From contig NZ_HE978637.1 in the NCBI RefSeq assembly GCF_000312105.1, positions 1,012,534-1,076,533 on the forward strand: a stretch of 64,000 nucleotides of DNA, read 5' to 3'. This stretch comes from Aeromicrobium massiliense JC14 (GTDB lineage Bacteria; Actinomycetota; Actinomycetes; Propionibacteriales; Nocardioidaceae). Under the pieces are notes generated by a model. That model ran no database searches. It was not told where the DNA came from and saw only the letters and a program-made list of their open reading frames with translations. Both the position numbers and the translations under genes were made by a program. Shown here in pieces: positions 15,101 to 23,701 of this stretch; within the stretch, counting starts at the first letter, position 1, and each line of letters starts with the position of its first letter.

Positions 15101-17701
15101 TCAGGTGAGGATCGGCGGCACGACGACCGGACCGGCCTCGGGCGGGCGCGGCTCGTCCTGCGGGTGCAGGCGGACGGCCACGAGGGCGACGTCGTCCTCG
15201 GGTCGCTCCCCCAGCATCCGGGTCAGCAGCGCGTCGCACAGCGTCTCCAGGTCGGCACCGGACGCCTCGAGGTCGCTCAGCTCGGCCGCGAGCCGGGCGA
15301 CGCCCTCCTCGAGCGGCTGGTCCCGCCGCTCGACCAGCCCGTCGGTGTAGAGCAGCACCGTCGACCCGCGCTGGAGCTCGGCCACCGACTCGTGCCGGTC
15401 GGCGTCCGACGACAGCCCGAGCAGCAGGTCGGGTCGGTCGGCCTGCAGCACGTCGACCCGCACCCCGTCGTCGGCACCCGGGCAGGCGACCAGCGGCGGC
15501 GGGTGCCCGGCGTTCGACCAGCGCAGCCGGGTGACGCCGTCCTGGCGGTCCTCGGGCGACTGCTCCAGGCGGGCGGCCACGACGGTGGCGGTGGTGTCGA
15601 TGAGCAGCGTGGCGATCGCCTCGTCCAGCCGGGTGAGCGACTCGGCCGGCCCGGCGTTGGTGGTGACGGCGATGCCGCGCAGGATGCTGCGCAGCTGGCC
15701 CATCGCCGCGGCGGCGGCCGTGTCGTGGCCGACGACGTCGCCGATGACGATCATCGTCGCCCCGCCGGGCTGCAGGAAGGCGTCGTACCAGTCGCCGCCG
15801 ACCCGCGCGGTCTCGGCGGCCGGCACGTAGCGGACGGCCACCTGCAGGTGGTCGGGCTCGGGCGGCGCGGTCATCATGCTGCGCTGCAGGGTCTCGGCGA
15901 GGTCGCGCTGCTCGGCGTACAGGCGCGAGTTGTCCAGCGCCAGGCCGGCCCGTGCGGCCGCCTCCTCGAGCGTGGCGACCTCCTCGGCCGAGAAGGCGGG
16001 ACGGCCGGCGTCGCGGAAGACGGTGAGGACGCCGGACGTCCGCCCGCGTCCGTTGAGCGGCACGACCACCGCGCTCTGCGGAGCCAGCTCGCGCAGCACG
16101 TCGGTCGCCTCACCCGGCGCGAGCACGGCCGCCACCCGGTCCACCGCGTCGTGGTCGACGACCGTGGTCGTCCCGTCGGAGATCGCGCGGCGGACGAAGG
16201 AGGACTCCAGCAGCGCGTCGAGGCGGAGCAGCGCGTAGCGCTCGACCAGCGGACGGAAGGCCTCGTCGGCGTGCCACCAGCCGACGTCGCGCAGGCCGCG
16301 CCGCCAGGGGCCGCTCGGCGCCGAGGCGTCCTCGGCCAGGGTGACGACGCACCAGTCGCCGAGCGTCGGCACGACGAGCCGGGCCAGGCGGTTGCCGGCG
16401 TGCTCGGGGTCGAGCGTGCCGGACAGCGCGTCGGTGACCTCGCGGAGCAGCTCGGCACGCTGCGCGGCCCGGGCCATCGTCTGCTGCGCCTCGCGCCGCT
16501 GGGTGACGTCGAGGAAGTACACGGCCAGGCCGTCCTCGACGGGCCACGCCCGCACCTCGTACCAGCCGTCCAGCGGCGGCGGGTAGTACGCGTCGAACGA
16601 GACGGGCGTGCTCATCGCGACCGCGTCGCGGTACGACCGCTCGAAGACGGTGCCGACGGTCGCCGGGAACAACTCCCACACGACCTCGCCGATGATCGGC
16701 CGGCCGATCGCGCCGAGCAGCTCGGCGGCCCGGGCGTTGACGTACGTGAACCGCCACTGCGCGTCCAGGTGGTAGTAGGCGGCCGGCATGGCCTCCAGCA
16801 CCCGGCTGACCGAGGCCTCCTCCTCACGGGCGGCGGTGACGTCGCTGGCGACGCCCAGGACGCGGACCGCCGTGCCCTCGGCGCCGGGCAGCGCGCTGCC
16901 GCGGGCCGAGACCCAGCGCAGCCCGCCGTCGGGCAGCACGACGCGGTACTCGGCCTCGTACCGGCCGCACGTGGCGATCGCCGCGGACAGCGCCCGGCCC
17001 ACGCGGGCGCGGTCGTCGGGGTGGACGCACGCGTTGAACGCCTCGATGGTGCCGCCGAACTGGTCGGCGGACAGGCCGAACAGGGTGAGCAGGCGCTCGT
17101 CCCAGCGCAGCTCGCCGGTGACCAGGTCCCAGTCGAACGCGCCCACGCCGCCGGCGTCGATCGCCATCTGCCAGACCAGGCGCTCGGAGTCGTGCTCGAG
17201 CTCCAGCGCCGCCAGCTCCAGCTGGGCCACGACGGGCGCGGCGAGCACCTCGAGCAGGCGGACGTCGTCGTCGCTCCAGACCCGTGGCTCGGGGCCGTGG
17301 ACGCAGAGCGCGCCGACCACGTGGCCGTGCGCCACCAGCGGCACACCGAGGTAGGAGCCGACGTCGCCGCCGACGACCGGCGGCAGGTGGGCGACCCGCG
17401 GGTCGGCGGCACCGTCGTCGACCCGCACGGGCACGGCGGCGTCGACGGTGACGGTGCACAGCGACTCGGCCGACGCGGACTCGGTGCCGACGAGCGCGGA
17501 CGCCGCTCCGGTGGCGCCGACGACGGTCTGGACGTCGGAGATGATCGAGACCTGGGCCGACGGGGCGCCCAGCAGGGCGGCGACGTGCTCGGCCAGCCGG
17601 TCCAGCTCGGGCAGCGACCCGGCGCGGGCCAGGCGGCGCGCGTGCGCCAGGCGCCCGGCCACGTCCTGCGACGTGCTCACCGGCGTACCTCGGTCGTCCA
17701 C
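15101..17701 (-). CDS. GAF-PAS-PAS-GAF-SpoIIE (PP2C) sensor phosphatase
   Basis: 866-residue cytoplasmic signalling protein. Order of domains: GAF (about 25-165), PAS_3-type with WDLVTGELRWDERLLTLFGLS (about 175-300), a second PAS (about 305-420) with YYHLDAQWRFTYVNARAAELLG, a second GAF (about 440-605), then a SpoIIE-like PP2C phosphatase with RVGGDWYDAF, GDVVGHDTAAAAAM, WSNAGHPPPL, LLYTDGLVERR and DDVALVAVR. Such proteins dephosphorylate anti-sigma-factor antagonists in response to light, redox or small molecules. GTG at 17701 is preferred, with GAGAGG about 6 nt upstream. No kinase or STAS partner is adjacent, so the pathway it feeds is unknown. Confidence 0.88.
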   Translation of the reverse strand: MDDRGTPVSTSQDVAGRLAHARRLARAGSLPELDRLAEHVAALLGAPSAQVSIISDVQTVVGATGAASALVGTESASAESLCTVTVDAAVPVRVDDGAADPRVAHLPPVVGGDVGSYLGVPLVAHGHVVGALCVHGPEPRVWSDDDVRLLEVLAAPVVAQLELAALELEHDSERLVWQMAIDAGGVGAFDWDLVTGELRWDERLLTLFGLSADQFGGTIEAFNACVHPDDRARVGRALSAAIATCGRYEAEYRVVLPDGGLRWVSARGSALPGAEGTAVRVLGVASDVTAAREEEASVSRVLEAMPAAYYHLDAQWRFTYVNARAAELLGAIGRPIIGEVVWELFPATVGTVFERSYRDAVAMSTPVSFDAYYPPPLDGWYEVRAWPVEDGLAVYFLDVTQRREAQQTMARAAQRAELLREVTDALSGTLDPEHAGNRLARLVVPTLGDWCVVTLAEDASAPSGPWRRGLRDVGWWHADEAFRPLVERYALLRLDALLESSFVRRAISDGTTTVVDHDAVDRVAAVLAPGEATDVLRELAPQSAVVVPLNGRGRTSGVLTVFRDAGRPAFSAEEVATLEEAAARAGLALDNSRLYAEQRDLAETLQRSMMTAPPEPDHLQVAVRYVPAAETARVGGDWYDAFLQPGGATMIVIGDVVGHDTAAAAAMGQLRSILRGIAVTTNAGPAESLTRLDEAIATLLIDTTATVVAARLEQSPEDRQDGVTRLRWSNAGHPPPLVACPGADDGVRVDVLQADRPDLLLGLSSDADRHESVAELQRGSTVLLYTDGLVERRDQPLEEGVARLAAELSDLEASGADLETLCDALLTRMLGERPEDDVALVAVRLHPQDEPRPPEAGPVVVPPILT

Positions 17702-17790
17702 GGGCACCTCTCGTCGGGGTGACGATCCGGCGGACCGTGCGGGCTCCATGATCCCATGGCGCGGCAGTGCGCCGTGACCGAACCCGGCGA

Positions 17791-19341
17791 CTACTCCGCG
17801 ACCGTGCGGTCGCGTCCGCTGCGCTTCGCGCGGTACAGGCTCTCGTCGGCGCGACGCAGCAGCTCGTGGGCGTCGACGTGCACGTCGCGGGCGGTCGCGA
17901 CGCCGATGCTGACGGTGATCCGCCGGTCGATCAGGTCGCTCCAGTCGTGGTCGCGGACGCCGAGCCGGACGCGCTCGCAGGCCTTGAACGCCTGGGCCTC
18001 GTCGCACTCGGGCAGCACGACCACGAACTCCTCGCCGCCCAGCCGGACGACGGTCGCGGCGGCCGACACCGTGTCCTCGAGCCGGCGGGCGAGCTGGCGC
18101 AGCACCTGGTCGCCGACCAGGTGCGAGGTGGAGTCGTTGACCGCCTTGAAGTGGTCGACGTCGATGACCGCCAGCGACAGCACGAGTCCCTCGGTGCGGG
18201 CGCGCGACTCCAGCGCGGTCAGCTGCGCCTCGAGGAACCGGCGGTTGTACAGGCCGGTCAGGGCGTCGCGCAACGCCATGTCGCGGAACTGCTCGGCCTC
18301 GCGGCGTCCCTCGCGCACCTCGAACACCAGCTGGGTGAGCTCGGCCTGGCGCTCGCGGTCGTCGTCGCGCTGGGCCTCGGCCTCCTCGTCGTAGCGCAGC
18401 ATCTCGTGGAACGCGGCCTCGTAGTCGCCGCGGCCGGCGTGCAGCAGCGCGCGCTCACGACGGGCACGGACCCCGATCGAGCCGAGGCCACCACGGCTCT
18501 CGCACACCTTCATGCAGCGCTCGACCGTCTCGGCCGCCCGGTCCAGCGCGCCGGAGAGCCGCTGCACGCGCACGAGCGTCAGCAGCACCTCGGGCAGCAG
18601 GTCGGCCTCGTCCTCGTCGGGGATGCCGCCGTTCACGAGCGGGAGCAGGAGCGACTCGGCCTGGTCGTAGTCGCCGCGCAGCGTCGCGACGGCGGCGACG
18701 GTGTCGATGTCGCCCGGGCGCAGCGGGATGCCCGTGGAGTCCGACAGCTCCTGCAGCCGCTCGACGAGGTGGGTGGCCTTCTCGACCTCGCCGCGCTGGT
18801 AGGCGCCGTAGGCCATGTTGTTGAGCACCGAACGGGCCATCTGGTGGTTGCCGTGGGTGGTCGCGATGTCGAGCGCCTCGTTGTGGTGGCGCGTCGCGTC
18901 GTTGCTGATCGCCGTCTCCAGCGTCATCGCCAGCACCACCAGGTGGGCGCCACGGAGCAGCGGCGGGACGTCCTCGGGCAGGTACTCGACGCTCAGCACG
19001 CCGTGGCGGCGCGCCTCGGTCATGTCGCCGACGTAGAAGTGCTGGTAGGCGAGCAGCAGGTGGCTGCGGGCGAGCACGTGGGCCTGGCCGTTGTCGGCGG
19101 CCCAGCGGTTCACCTGGTCCAGGACGGGGGCGGCGCTGGCGAGGTCGCCCGCGCGCATGCTGGCGTCGGCGATGACGAGCCGGGCGCGGGCCTCGAGGTC
19201 GTCGCGCCCCAGCAGCAGAGCCTGCTCCTGGACCTCCGCGGCGACGAGCGGATCCTCCGACGTGCGGTCGATCTCCATGCCCAGGAGGACGTCGTCGAGC
19301 GCGGCCGCATCCGGCACCGGCGTGTCACGCGTCGACGTCAT
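17791..19341 (-). CDS. TPR-repeat diguanylate cyclase (GGDEF) protein
   Basis: 516-residue soluble protein. Residues about 30-325 are helical TPR-like repeats; a short coiled coil (EEAEAQRDDDRERQAELTQL) leads to a GGDEF domain with DALTGLYNRRFLE, DVDHFKAVND and RLGGEEF, so the catalytic signature is intact and it should make c-di-GMP. No RxxD inhibitory site is at the usual position five residues before GGEEF, so product inhibition may be absent. ATG at 19341 is chosen because a GACAAT hexamer sits 6 nt upstream (19348-19353), consistent with a leaderless mRNA; an in-frame ATG at 19359 is the alternative. No membrane helix. Confidence 0.85.
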   Translation of the reverse strand: MTSTRDTPVPDAAALDDVLLGMEIDRTSEDPLVAAEVQEQALLLGRDDLEARARLVIADASMRAGDLASAAPVLDQVNRWAADNGQAHVLARSHLLLAYQHFYVGDMTEARRHGVLSVEYLPEDVPPLLRGAHLVVLAMTLETAISNDATRHHNEALDIATTHGNHQMARSVLNNMAYGAYQRGEVEKATHLVERLQELSDSTGIPLRPGDIDTVAAVATLRGDYDQAESLLLPLVNGGIPDEDEADLLPEVLLTLVRVQRLSGALDRAAETVERCMKVCESRGGLGSIGVRARRERALLHAGRGDYEAAFHEMLRYDEEAEAQRDDDRERQAELTQLVFEVREGRREAEQFRDMALRDALTGLYNRRFLEAQLTALESRARTEGLVLSLAVIDVDHFKAVNDSTSHLVGDQVLRQLARRLEDTVSAAATVVRLGGEEFVVVLPECDEAQAFKACERVRLGVRDHDWSDLIDRRITVSIGVATARDVHVDAHELLRRADESLYRAKRSGRDRTVAE

Positions 19342-19485
19342 GGGGACATTGTCGGGCATGGCAACGAAAAAAACCGCGACTCGCGCATGATCCGTGCCAC
19401 GCGTCTGCGAGTCGGTCTCCCGGGGGCCGACCCCGTACCCTTGCGCCGACGTCCGTCCACCCGCAGATCCCCCGGGAGCCCCCTC

Positions 19486-20106
19486 ATGATGCGTCGCGCC
19501 GCGCTCGCCGTGCCGGCCCTCGCCCTCGCCGTCCTGGCCGGCTGCTCCGGCGGCACGGACGGCGGCCTCACGCCGGCAGCCACCACCACGCCGGCGCCGT
19601 CCGCCCCGACCGCGACGCTGCCCACGCCCGCGCCGACCCCCACCGGTGACGAGACCGGCGGGGCCGACGAGGACCAGGACACCGACGACGGCTCGGTCGA
19701 CGTGCGCATCCAGAACGAGCGGAAGTTCGGCGACGACCCGGTGGTGGCTCAGTTCCGGCTGCTGACCTCGGCGATCTACCGCAGCATCAACGGCGGCGAG
19801 CTCGTGCCCGAGCTGGACGAGCTGGGCAGCGAGCAGGTGCGCGACTTCGTCTCCCGCACCGCGTCCGTCGCGTGGGAGCGCGGCTGGCAGGTTCCGACCG
19901 ACCCGCTGTTCCGCGTCGCCGTCTCCGACGGCACCCAGCTGAAGGTGTGCGTCCGCGGCGACACCCAGCAGTTCCTGGACGGATCCGGGCAGCCGGTCAA
20001 CGACAGCGACCGCACCTGGTACCGCATCGTGCTGACCGCCGAGGGCGCCCCGGACGCGGTCCGGTTCACGTCGTACGAGCCCGAGGGCACCTGCCGCGCG
20101 TCCTGA
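19486..20106 (+). CDS. Putative lipoprotein of unknown function
   Basis: 206-residue secreted lipoprotein. Signal peptide with lipobox LAGC (Cys at about residue 20), then a Thr/Pro/Ala-rich and acidic linker to about residue 75, and a folded domain with YRSINGGELVPELDELGS and TWYRIVLTAEG. It is not recognised as a named family. GGGAG lies 7 nt before the first of two adjacent ATG codons. A TACCCT box at 19436-19441 could be the -10 element. Divergent from the GGDEF gene; its function is unknown. Confidence 0.75.
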   Translation: MMRRAALAVPALALAVLAGCSGGTDGGLTPAATTTPAPSAPTATLPTPAPTPTGDETGGADEDQDTDDGSVDVRIQNERKFGDDPVVAQFRLLTSAIYRSINGGELVPELDELGSEQVRDFVSRTASVAWERGWQVPTDPLFRVAVSDGTQLKVCVRGDTQQFLDGSGQPVNDSDRTWYRIVLTAEGAPDAVRFTSYEPEGTCRAS

Positions 20107-20112
20107 CGCCGC

Positions 20113-20763
20113 TCACAGCATGCGGCTGAGGTGGCCGTGGCGGCGCACCACGGTGTGCCACAGCACCAGCCCCACGTGGGTCGCCACGACGACGCCGAGC
20201 ACCACCTGGGTGCCGACGTGGAGCACCAGGAACGACTCACCGGCCAGCGCGAGCAGCAGCCCGCTCGCCGGCACGACGAGCAGCAGCGCGAGCATCGCCT
20301 TCTCCATCAGGCCCTCGAGCCGTCGTTGCCCGGGGCCGAGGTGCTCGGCCCACGGCGGCAGCGCGACGACGCGCCGACGCACGAGCCGGACGACGCCCAG
20401 CAGGAAGATGCCCAGGCCGAGCAGCACGTGCACCTCGACGCCGCTGACGCCGTCGTCCAGCACGGACCCGGACGCGACGTCGCGCAGCTCCTGCGAGCCC
20501 GCCTCGTCGTCGAGCCGGTCGGCCGCGTCCTCGCGCCGCTCGATCTCGGCCTCGAACCGCTCCTCGGCGGCCTCCCCCTGCTGCTCGGCCGCCTCCTCGC
20601 CCCGGTCCTCGGCCCGGTCGACGGCCTGCTCGGCGCGGTCGACGGCGGTGCCGGTGTCCATGGTGAGCCCGACGACCAGCTGGGTCAGCAGCGCCACGAC
20701 CGTCAGCCAGTGCAGCACCTTGGCCGTCGTGCCGTAGCCCTGCGGCGCGTGCGGTGCGGACAT
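20113..20763 (-). CDS. Cytochrome b561-like membrane protein with charged insertion
   Basis: 216-residue membrane protein of the cytochrome b561 / di-haem b type. Helix 1 has KVLHWLTVVALLTQLVVG (a haem-ligand His), helix 2 has VEVHVLLGLGIFLLGVVRLVRR, and helices 3-4 carry LHVGTQVVLGVVVATHVGLVLWHTVVRRHGHLSRML with further His ligands. Between helices 1 and 2 is an unusual insertion of about 70 residues, very rich in Glu, Asp, Arg and Ala, predicted as a coiled coil. Such proteins pass electrons across the membrane, often between quinones and periplasmic acceptors. A TAGCCT box 7 nt before the ATG suggests a leaderless start. Confidence 0.75.
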   Translation of the reverse strand: MSAPHAPQGYGTTAKVLHWLTVVALLTQLVVGLTMDTGTAVDRAEQAVDRAEDRGEEAAEQQGEAAEERFEAEIERREDAADRLDDEAGSQELRDVASGSVLDDGVSGVEVHVLLGLGIFLLGVVRLVRRRVVALPPWAEHLGPGQRRLEGLMEKAMLALLLVVPASGLLLALAGESFLVLHVGTQVVLGVVVATHVGLVLWHTVVRRHGHLSRML

Positions 20764-20811
20764 GCGCCGCAGGCTAGCCCGGTGGTAGGGGCGACGGGCG
20801 CCGTACGGCGC

Positions 20812-21582
20812 TCAGCCGGCCGTGACCAGGCGGACGACCGCCACGGTGCCGACGACGACGATGAGCGTCCGCAGCGCAGGGGCCGGGAGGCGGCGGCCGA
20901 TCCGCGCGCCGACCAGGCCGCCGAGCGTGGCGCCCACGGCGACGAGCAGCACCACGTGCCAGTCGATGCGGTCCCACGCGACGAGCATGAAGGTGACCGC
21001 GGCGACCGCGTTCACGACCGTGGTGAGCACGTTCTTGACCCCCACGACGGACTGAAGCGCGATGCTCGTCATGACCGTCATCAGGCCCATGACCAGGATG
21101 CCCTGGGCGGCGCCGAAGTAGCCGCCGTAGACGCCGAGCAGGCCGATGCCGACCGCGAGGGCGGCGGTGCGGGCGGGCGTCATCGCGACGTCGTGGCCAC
21201 CGCGACGGCGGGCGGCGCGACGCTGCACCGCGGGTCCGGCCACGACCATGACCAGGCCCACGACGATGAGCACCGGCACGATCGCCCGGAACGCGGACGA
21301 CGGCAGCACGAGCAGCAGCACCGCACCGGCGACGCCGCCGGCCAGGGAGGCCGGAAGCAGGCGGCGCAGCAGCGGCCCCTGGCCGACGAGCTCGCGGCGG
21401 TAGCCGAACGAGCCGGTCAGTCCGCCGCCGACCAGGCCGATGTTGTTCGAGACGTTGGCGACGACGGGCGGGTAGCCGAGCAGCAGCAGCGTCGGGAAGG
21501 TCACGAGCGTCCCCGAGCCCACGACGACGTTGATCGTCCCGGCCCAGAACCCCGCGGCGAGGATGGCGACGGTCTCCAGCAC
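20812..21582 (-). CDS. TauE/SafE family sulfite/anion exporter
   Basis: 256-residue membrane protein with about eight helices in the TauE/SafE pattern: AGFWAGTINVVVGSGTLVTFPTLLLLGYPPVVANVSNNIGLVGG in the first half and the related GGYFGAAQGILVMGLMTVMTSIALQSVVGVKNVLTTVVNAVAAVTF in the second, reflecting internal duplication. Members export sulfite, sulfoacetate or other anions. GTG at 21582 has GAGG just upstream. It follows the DUF202 gene by 7 bp on the same strand, so they share an mRNA. The substrate is not known. Confidence 0.85.
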   Translation of the reverse strand: MLETVAILAAGFWAGTINVVVGSGTLVTFPTLLLLGYPPVVANVSNNIGLVGGGLTGSFGYRRELVGQGPLLRRLLPASLAGGVAGAVLLLVLPSSAFRAIVPVLIVVGLVMVVAGPAVQRRAARRRGGHDVAMTPARTAALAVGIGLLGVYGGYFGAAQGILVMGLMTVMTSIALQSVVGVKNVLTTVVNAVAAVTFMLVAWDRIDWHVVLLVAVGATLGGLVGARIGRRLPAPALRTLIVVVGTVAVVRLVTAG

Positions 21583-21589
21583 GGGGGCC

Positions 21590-21931
21590 TCAGGCGCCGA
21601 GCAGCAGCACGAGCACGGCCACCGCGACGGCGACCACCAGCACGCCGGCCGCGACGGCCGGCCCGGCCGACGACGAGGCCGCGGCGGCGGTGCCGACGCG
21701 CAGCTCGGCGGCGGTGCGCCGGTAGCGCAGCGTGCCGTAGCCGACCCCGAGCGCGCCCACCACGACGAGCAGGCCACCGGCCACGAGGCTGGCGGTCGTC
21801 ACCTCGCCGGCGTCGCCGAACCGCGCCACGGCCAGGCCGACGACCATCACGTTCGCGCCCGTGCGCAGCCAGGCCAGCTGGGTGCGCTCGTTGGCCAGGT
21901 GGTCGCGGGGTCCGCCGATGCTCTCGCCCAT
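21590..21931 (-). CDS. DUF202 family membrane protein
   Basis: 113-residue protein with the conserved DHLANERTQLAWLRTGANVMVVGLAVARFG start of DUF202 (YidH-like) proteins and three membrane helices. Function of the family is unknown. It is first in a two-gene unit with the TauE/SafE transporter gene, whose start lies 7 bp beyond its stop. A long perfect inverted repeat (21954-21995) lies just upstream of its start. Confidence 0.8.
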   Translation of the reverse strand: MGESIGGPRDHLANERTQLAWLRTGANVMVVGLAVARFGDAGEVTTASLVAGGLLVVVGALGVGYGTLRYRRTAAELRVGTAAAASSSAGPAVAAGVLVVAVAVAVLVLLLGA

Positions 21932-21953
21932 GACGGCATCCTGCCCCAGACGC

Positions 21954-21995
21954 GAGCAGCCACCTGCCAGGGGCTTACCCCGCAGGTGGCTGCTC
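21954..21995. repeat. Perfect 14-bp inverted repeat with nested GGGG/CCCC loop
   Basis: GAGCAGCCACCTGC (21954-21967) and GCAGGTGGCTGCTC (21982-21995) are exact reverse complements. The 14-nt loop itself can pair GGGG with CCCC around CTTA, so the whole 42 nt can fold into one long hairpin. It lies 22 bp upstream of the DUF202 start, in the divergent gap before the amidotransferase gene. It could be an operator, a terminator or a cruciform; there is no T-tract. Confidence 0.6.
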
Positions 21996-22152
21996 TCCAC
22001 GCTCGCCGGTCCGTCAGCCGCCTCTCGGCGAGTGGCCGCTCGTGGCGGCGGGTGGTGAGGCCCGGGGGCATGAGTCGGACCGGCACCCTGCACAACGGGG
22101 TGGGCCCGGGGATTGTTCCGGCGCGGGCAACATCCTCGTCATGCGGACGTCC

Positions 22153-22158
22153 TACGCT
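22153..22158 (+). promoter_or_regulatory. -10 box (TACGCT) of leaderless amidotransferase gene
   Basis: TACGCT ends 6 nt before the GTG start at 22165, the spacing expected when transcription begins at the start codon. No ribosome-binding site is present there. Confidence 0.5.
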
Positions 22159-22164
22159 GCCGGG

Positions 22165-22911
22165 GTGAGCGACGTCCTCGATCCCCACCCCCGCCTCGCA
22201 CTGCTGCACCTGCGCACGAGCCGGCGGCACGCGCCGTGGTTCCAGGAGAAGCTGGACGTGCTGAACGACGCCACCGTGCGGGTGGCCGAGCGGCTCGGCT
22301 GGCGGGTCGAGCCGGTCGCCTCGGCCGAGGCAGGCGTCGAGGCGACGCTGGCCACGGTCGACCGCGCCGACGCGGTCGTGCTCATGGGCGGCGAGGACGT
22401 CGACCCGCGCACCTACGGCGGTCCGCTCGACTACCCGGGCAGCGGCATGCACGAGCCGCTCGCCGACGAGGCGCACCTGGCCGCCGTGCGGCGCTGCGTC
22501 GAGGCCGGCACCCCGCTGCTCGGCCTGTGCCGCGGGCTCCAGCTGGTCAACGTCGCGCTCGGCGGCACGCTCGTGGCGCACCTGCCCACCGTGTCCGGGC
22601 ACCGTCACCCCGACGACTTCGTGCGCAACCGCGTGCGGCTCGTGGGCACGGCGCTCGAGGGTGACGTCGACGCCGAGCAGGACGTCCGCTGCACGCACCA
22701 CCAGGCGGTCGACCGGCTGGGTGACGGCCTGGTCGTGGCGGCGCTGGCCGGGGACGGGGTCGTCGAGGCCGCCGTCCACGAGACGGCGCCGGTCACCGGC
22801 GTCCAGTGGCATCCCGAGCACCCCGACACTGCCGACGACCAGCTCGCCGCCCTGCTCGAGCGGCTGCGTCGCCAGGCGGCGGAGGCGACGACGCTGTCGG
22901 TGGCGGGCTGA
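22165..22911 (+). CDS. Class I glutamine amidotransferase-like hydrolase (PuuD-like)
   Basis: 248-residue cytoplasmic hydrolase of the peptidase C26 type. Visible motifs: VVLMGGEDVDPRTYGG, GTPLLGLCRGLQLVNVALGGTL (nucleophile Cys in GLCRG) and GVQWHPEHP (catalytic His and Glu), giving an intact Cys-His-Glu triad. PuuD-type enzymes split gamma-glutamyl amide bonds, for example gamma-glutamyl-GABA in putrescine breakdown. The substrate here is not fixed by context, as no polyamine genes are adjacent. GTG at 22165 is selected on the leaderless promoter box; ATG at 22141 is an alternative. Convergent with cobF, 10 bp apart. Confidence 0.82.
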   Translation: MSDVLDPHPRLALLHLRTSRRHAPWFQEKLDVLNDATVRVAERLGWRVEPVASAEAGVEATLATVDRADAVVLMGGEDVDPRTYGGPLDYPGSGMHEPLADEAHLAAVRRCVEAGTPLLGLCRGLQLVNVALGGTLVAHLPTVSGHRHPDDFVRNRVRLVGTALEGDVDAEQDVRCTHHQAVDRLGDGLVVAALAGDGVVEAAVHETAPVTGVQWHPEHPDTADDQLAALLERLRRQAAEATTLSVAG

Positions 22912-22921
22912 GGCCCGTCGG

Positions 22922-23701
22922 TCAGGCGCGGCGCAGCAGGTAGGTGTCCATCACCCAGCCGCGCGCCTGCTTGGCCGCCGTGCGACGCGCCTGGATGTCG
23001 CCGGCGACCTCGTCCAGCCGGCCGGCGACCAGCTGCTCGTCGGACGAGCCGAGGTTCGCGCCCCACCACACGCGCCAGGCCGAGGGATCGGGCAGGCGCA
23101 GGCAGGCGAGCCCGCCGTCGAGCATCACGACGAGGTTGTCGCCGTGATCGGCGTCCTGCAGCAGCCGGCGTCCGGTCGTGATGGTGATCGGCCCGCCGAT
23201 CGTGTTGAGCACGAGCCGGTGCCGGGCGGCGAGCAGCTGGACGCTGCTGAGCCCCGGCACGACCTCGACCTCGACCGGCACGACGCCGCGGGCCTCGATG
23301 CGCTCGGCCAGGCGTATCGCCGAGTCGTACAGGGCCGGGTCGCCCCACACGAGCACGGCCGCGTCGCCGTCGTGCTCCAGGAGCGCCCGCTCCCAGGCCT
23401 CGGCCCGCGCCTCGTGCCAGTCGCGCACCGCCCCGGCGTAGTCGGCCGGGTCGTCGCGGTCGCGCTCGGGATCGGGCACCGCGACCAGGTGCCACTCCCC
23501 CGTGACGTGCCGGTCGCAGATCGCCTCGCGCATCACGACGAGGTCGGCGGTGCCGGGGTGGTCGCCGGTCTTGTCGGCGACCAGGAGGAAGTCGACCTCG
23601 TTCAGCACCCGGGCGGCCTGGGCGGTCACCAGCTCGGGGTCGCCCGGCCCGAGCCCGACGAGCGCCAGCCTGCGCCGGGCGCTGCGCTCGCTCTCGCTCA
23701 C
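22922..23701 (-). CDS. cobF: Precorrin-6A synthase (deacetylating), CobF
   Basis: 259-residue SAM-dependent methyltransferase of the aerobic cobalamin pathway. It methylates C-1 of precorrin-5 with loss of the C-1 acetyl group. The methyltransferase core begins RRRLALVGLGPGDPELVTAQAARVLNEVDFLLV, followed by a 60-residue region special to CobF (REAICDRHVTGEWHLVAVPDPERDRDD) and VLVWGDPALYDSA and EVVPGLSSVQLLAARH. Its GTG overlaps the cobN stop (GTGA). It closes the operon controlled by the cobalamin riboswitch at about 30.9 kb. Its presence marks the oxygen-dependent branch of the pathway. Confidence 0.92.
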   Translation of the reverse strand: MSESERSARRRLALVGLGPGDPELVTAQAARVLNEVDFLLVADKTGDHPGTADLVVMREAICDRHVTGEWHLVAVPDPERDRDDPADYAGAVRDWHEARAEAWERALLEHDGDAAVLVWGDPALYDSAIRLAERIEARGVVPVEVEVVPGLSSVQLLAARHRLVLNTIGGPITITTGRRLLQDADHGDNLVVMLDGGLACLRLPDPSAWRVWWGANLGSSDEQLVAGRLDEVAGDIQARRTAAKQARGWVMDTYLLRRA

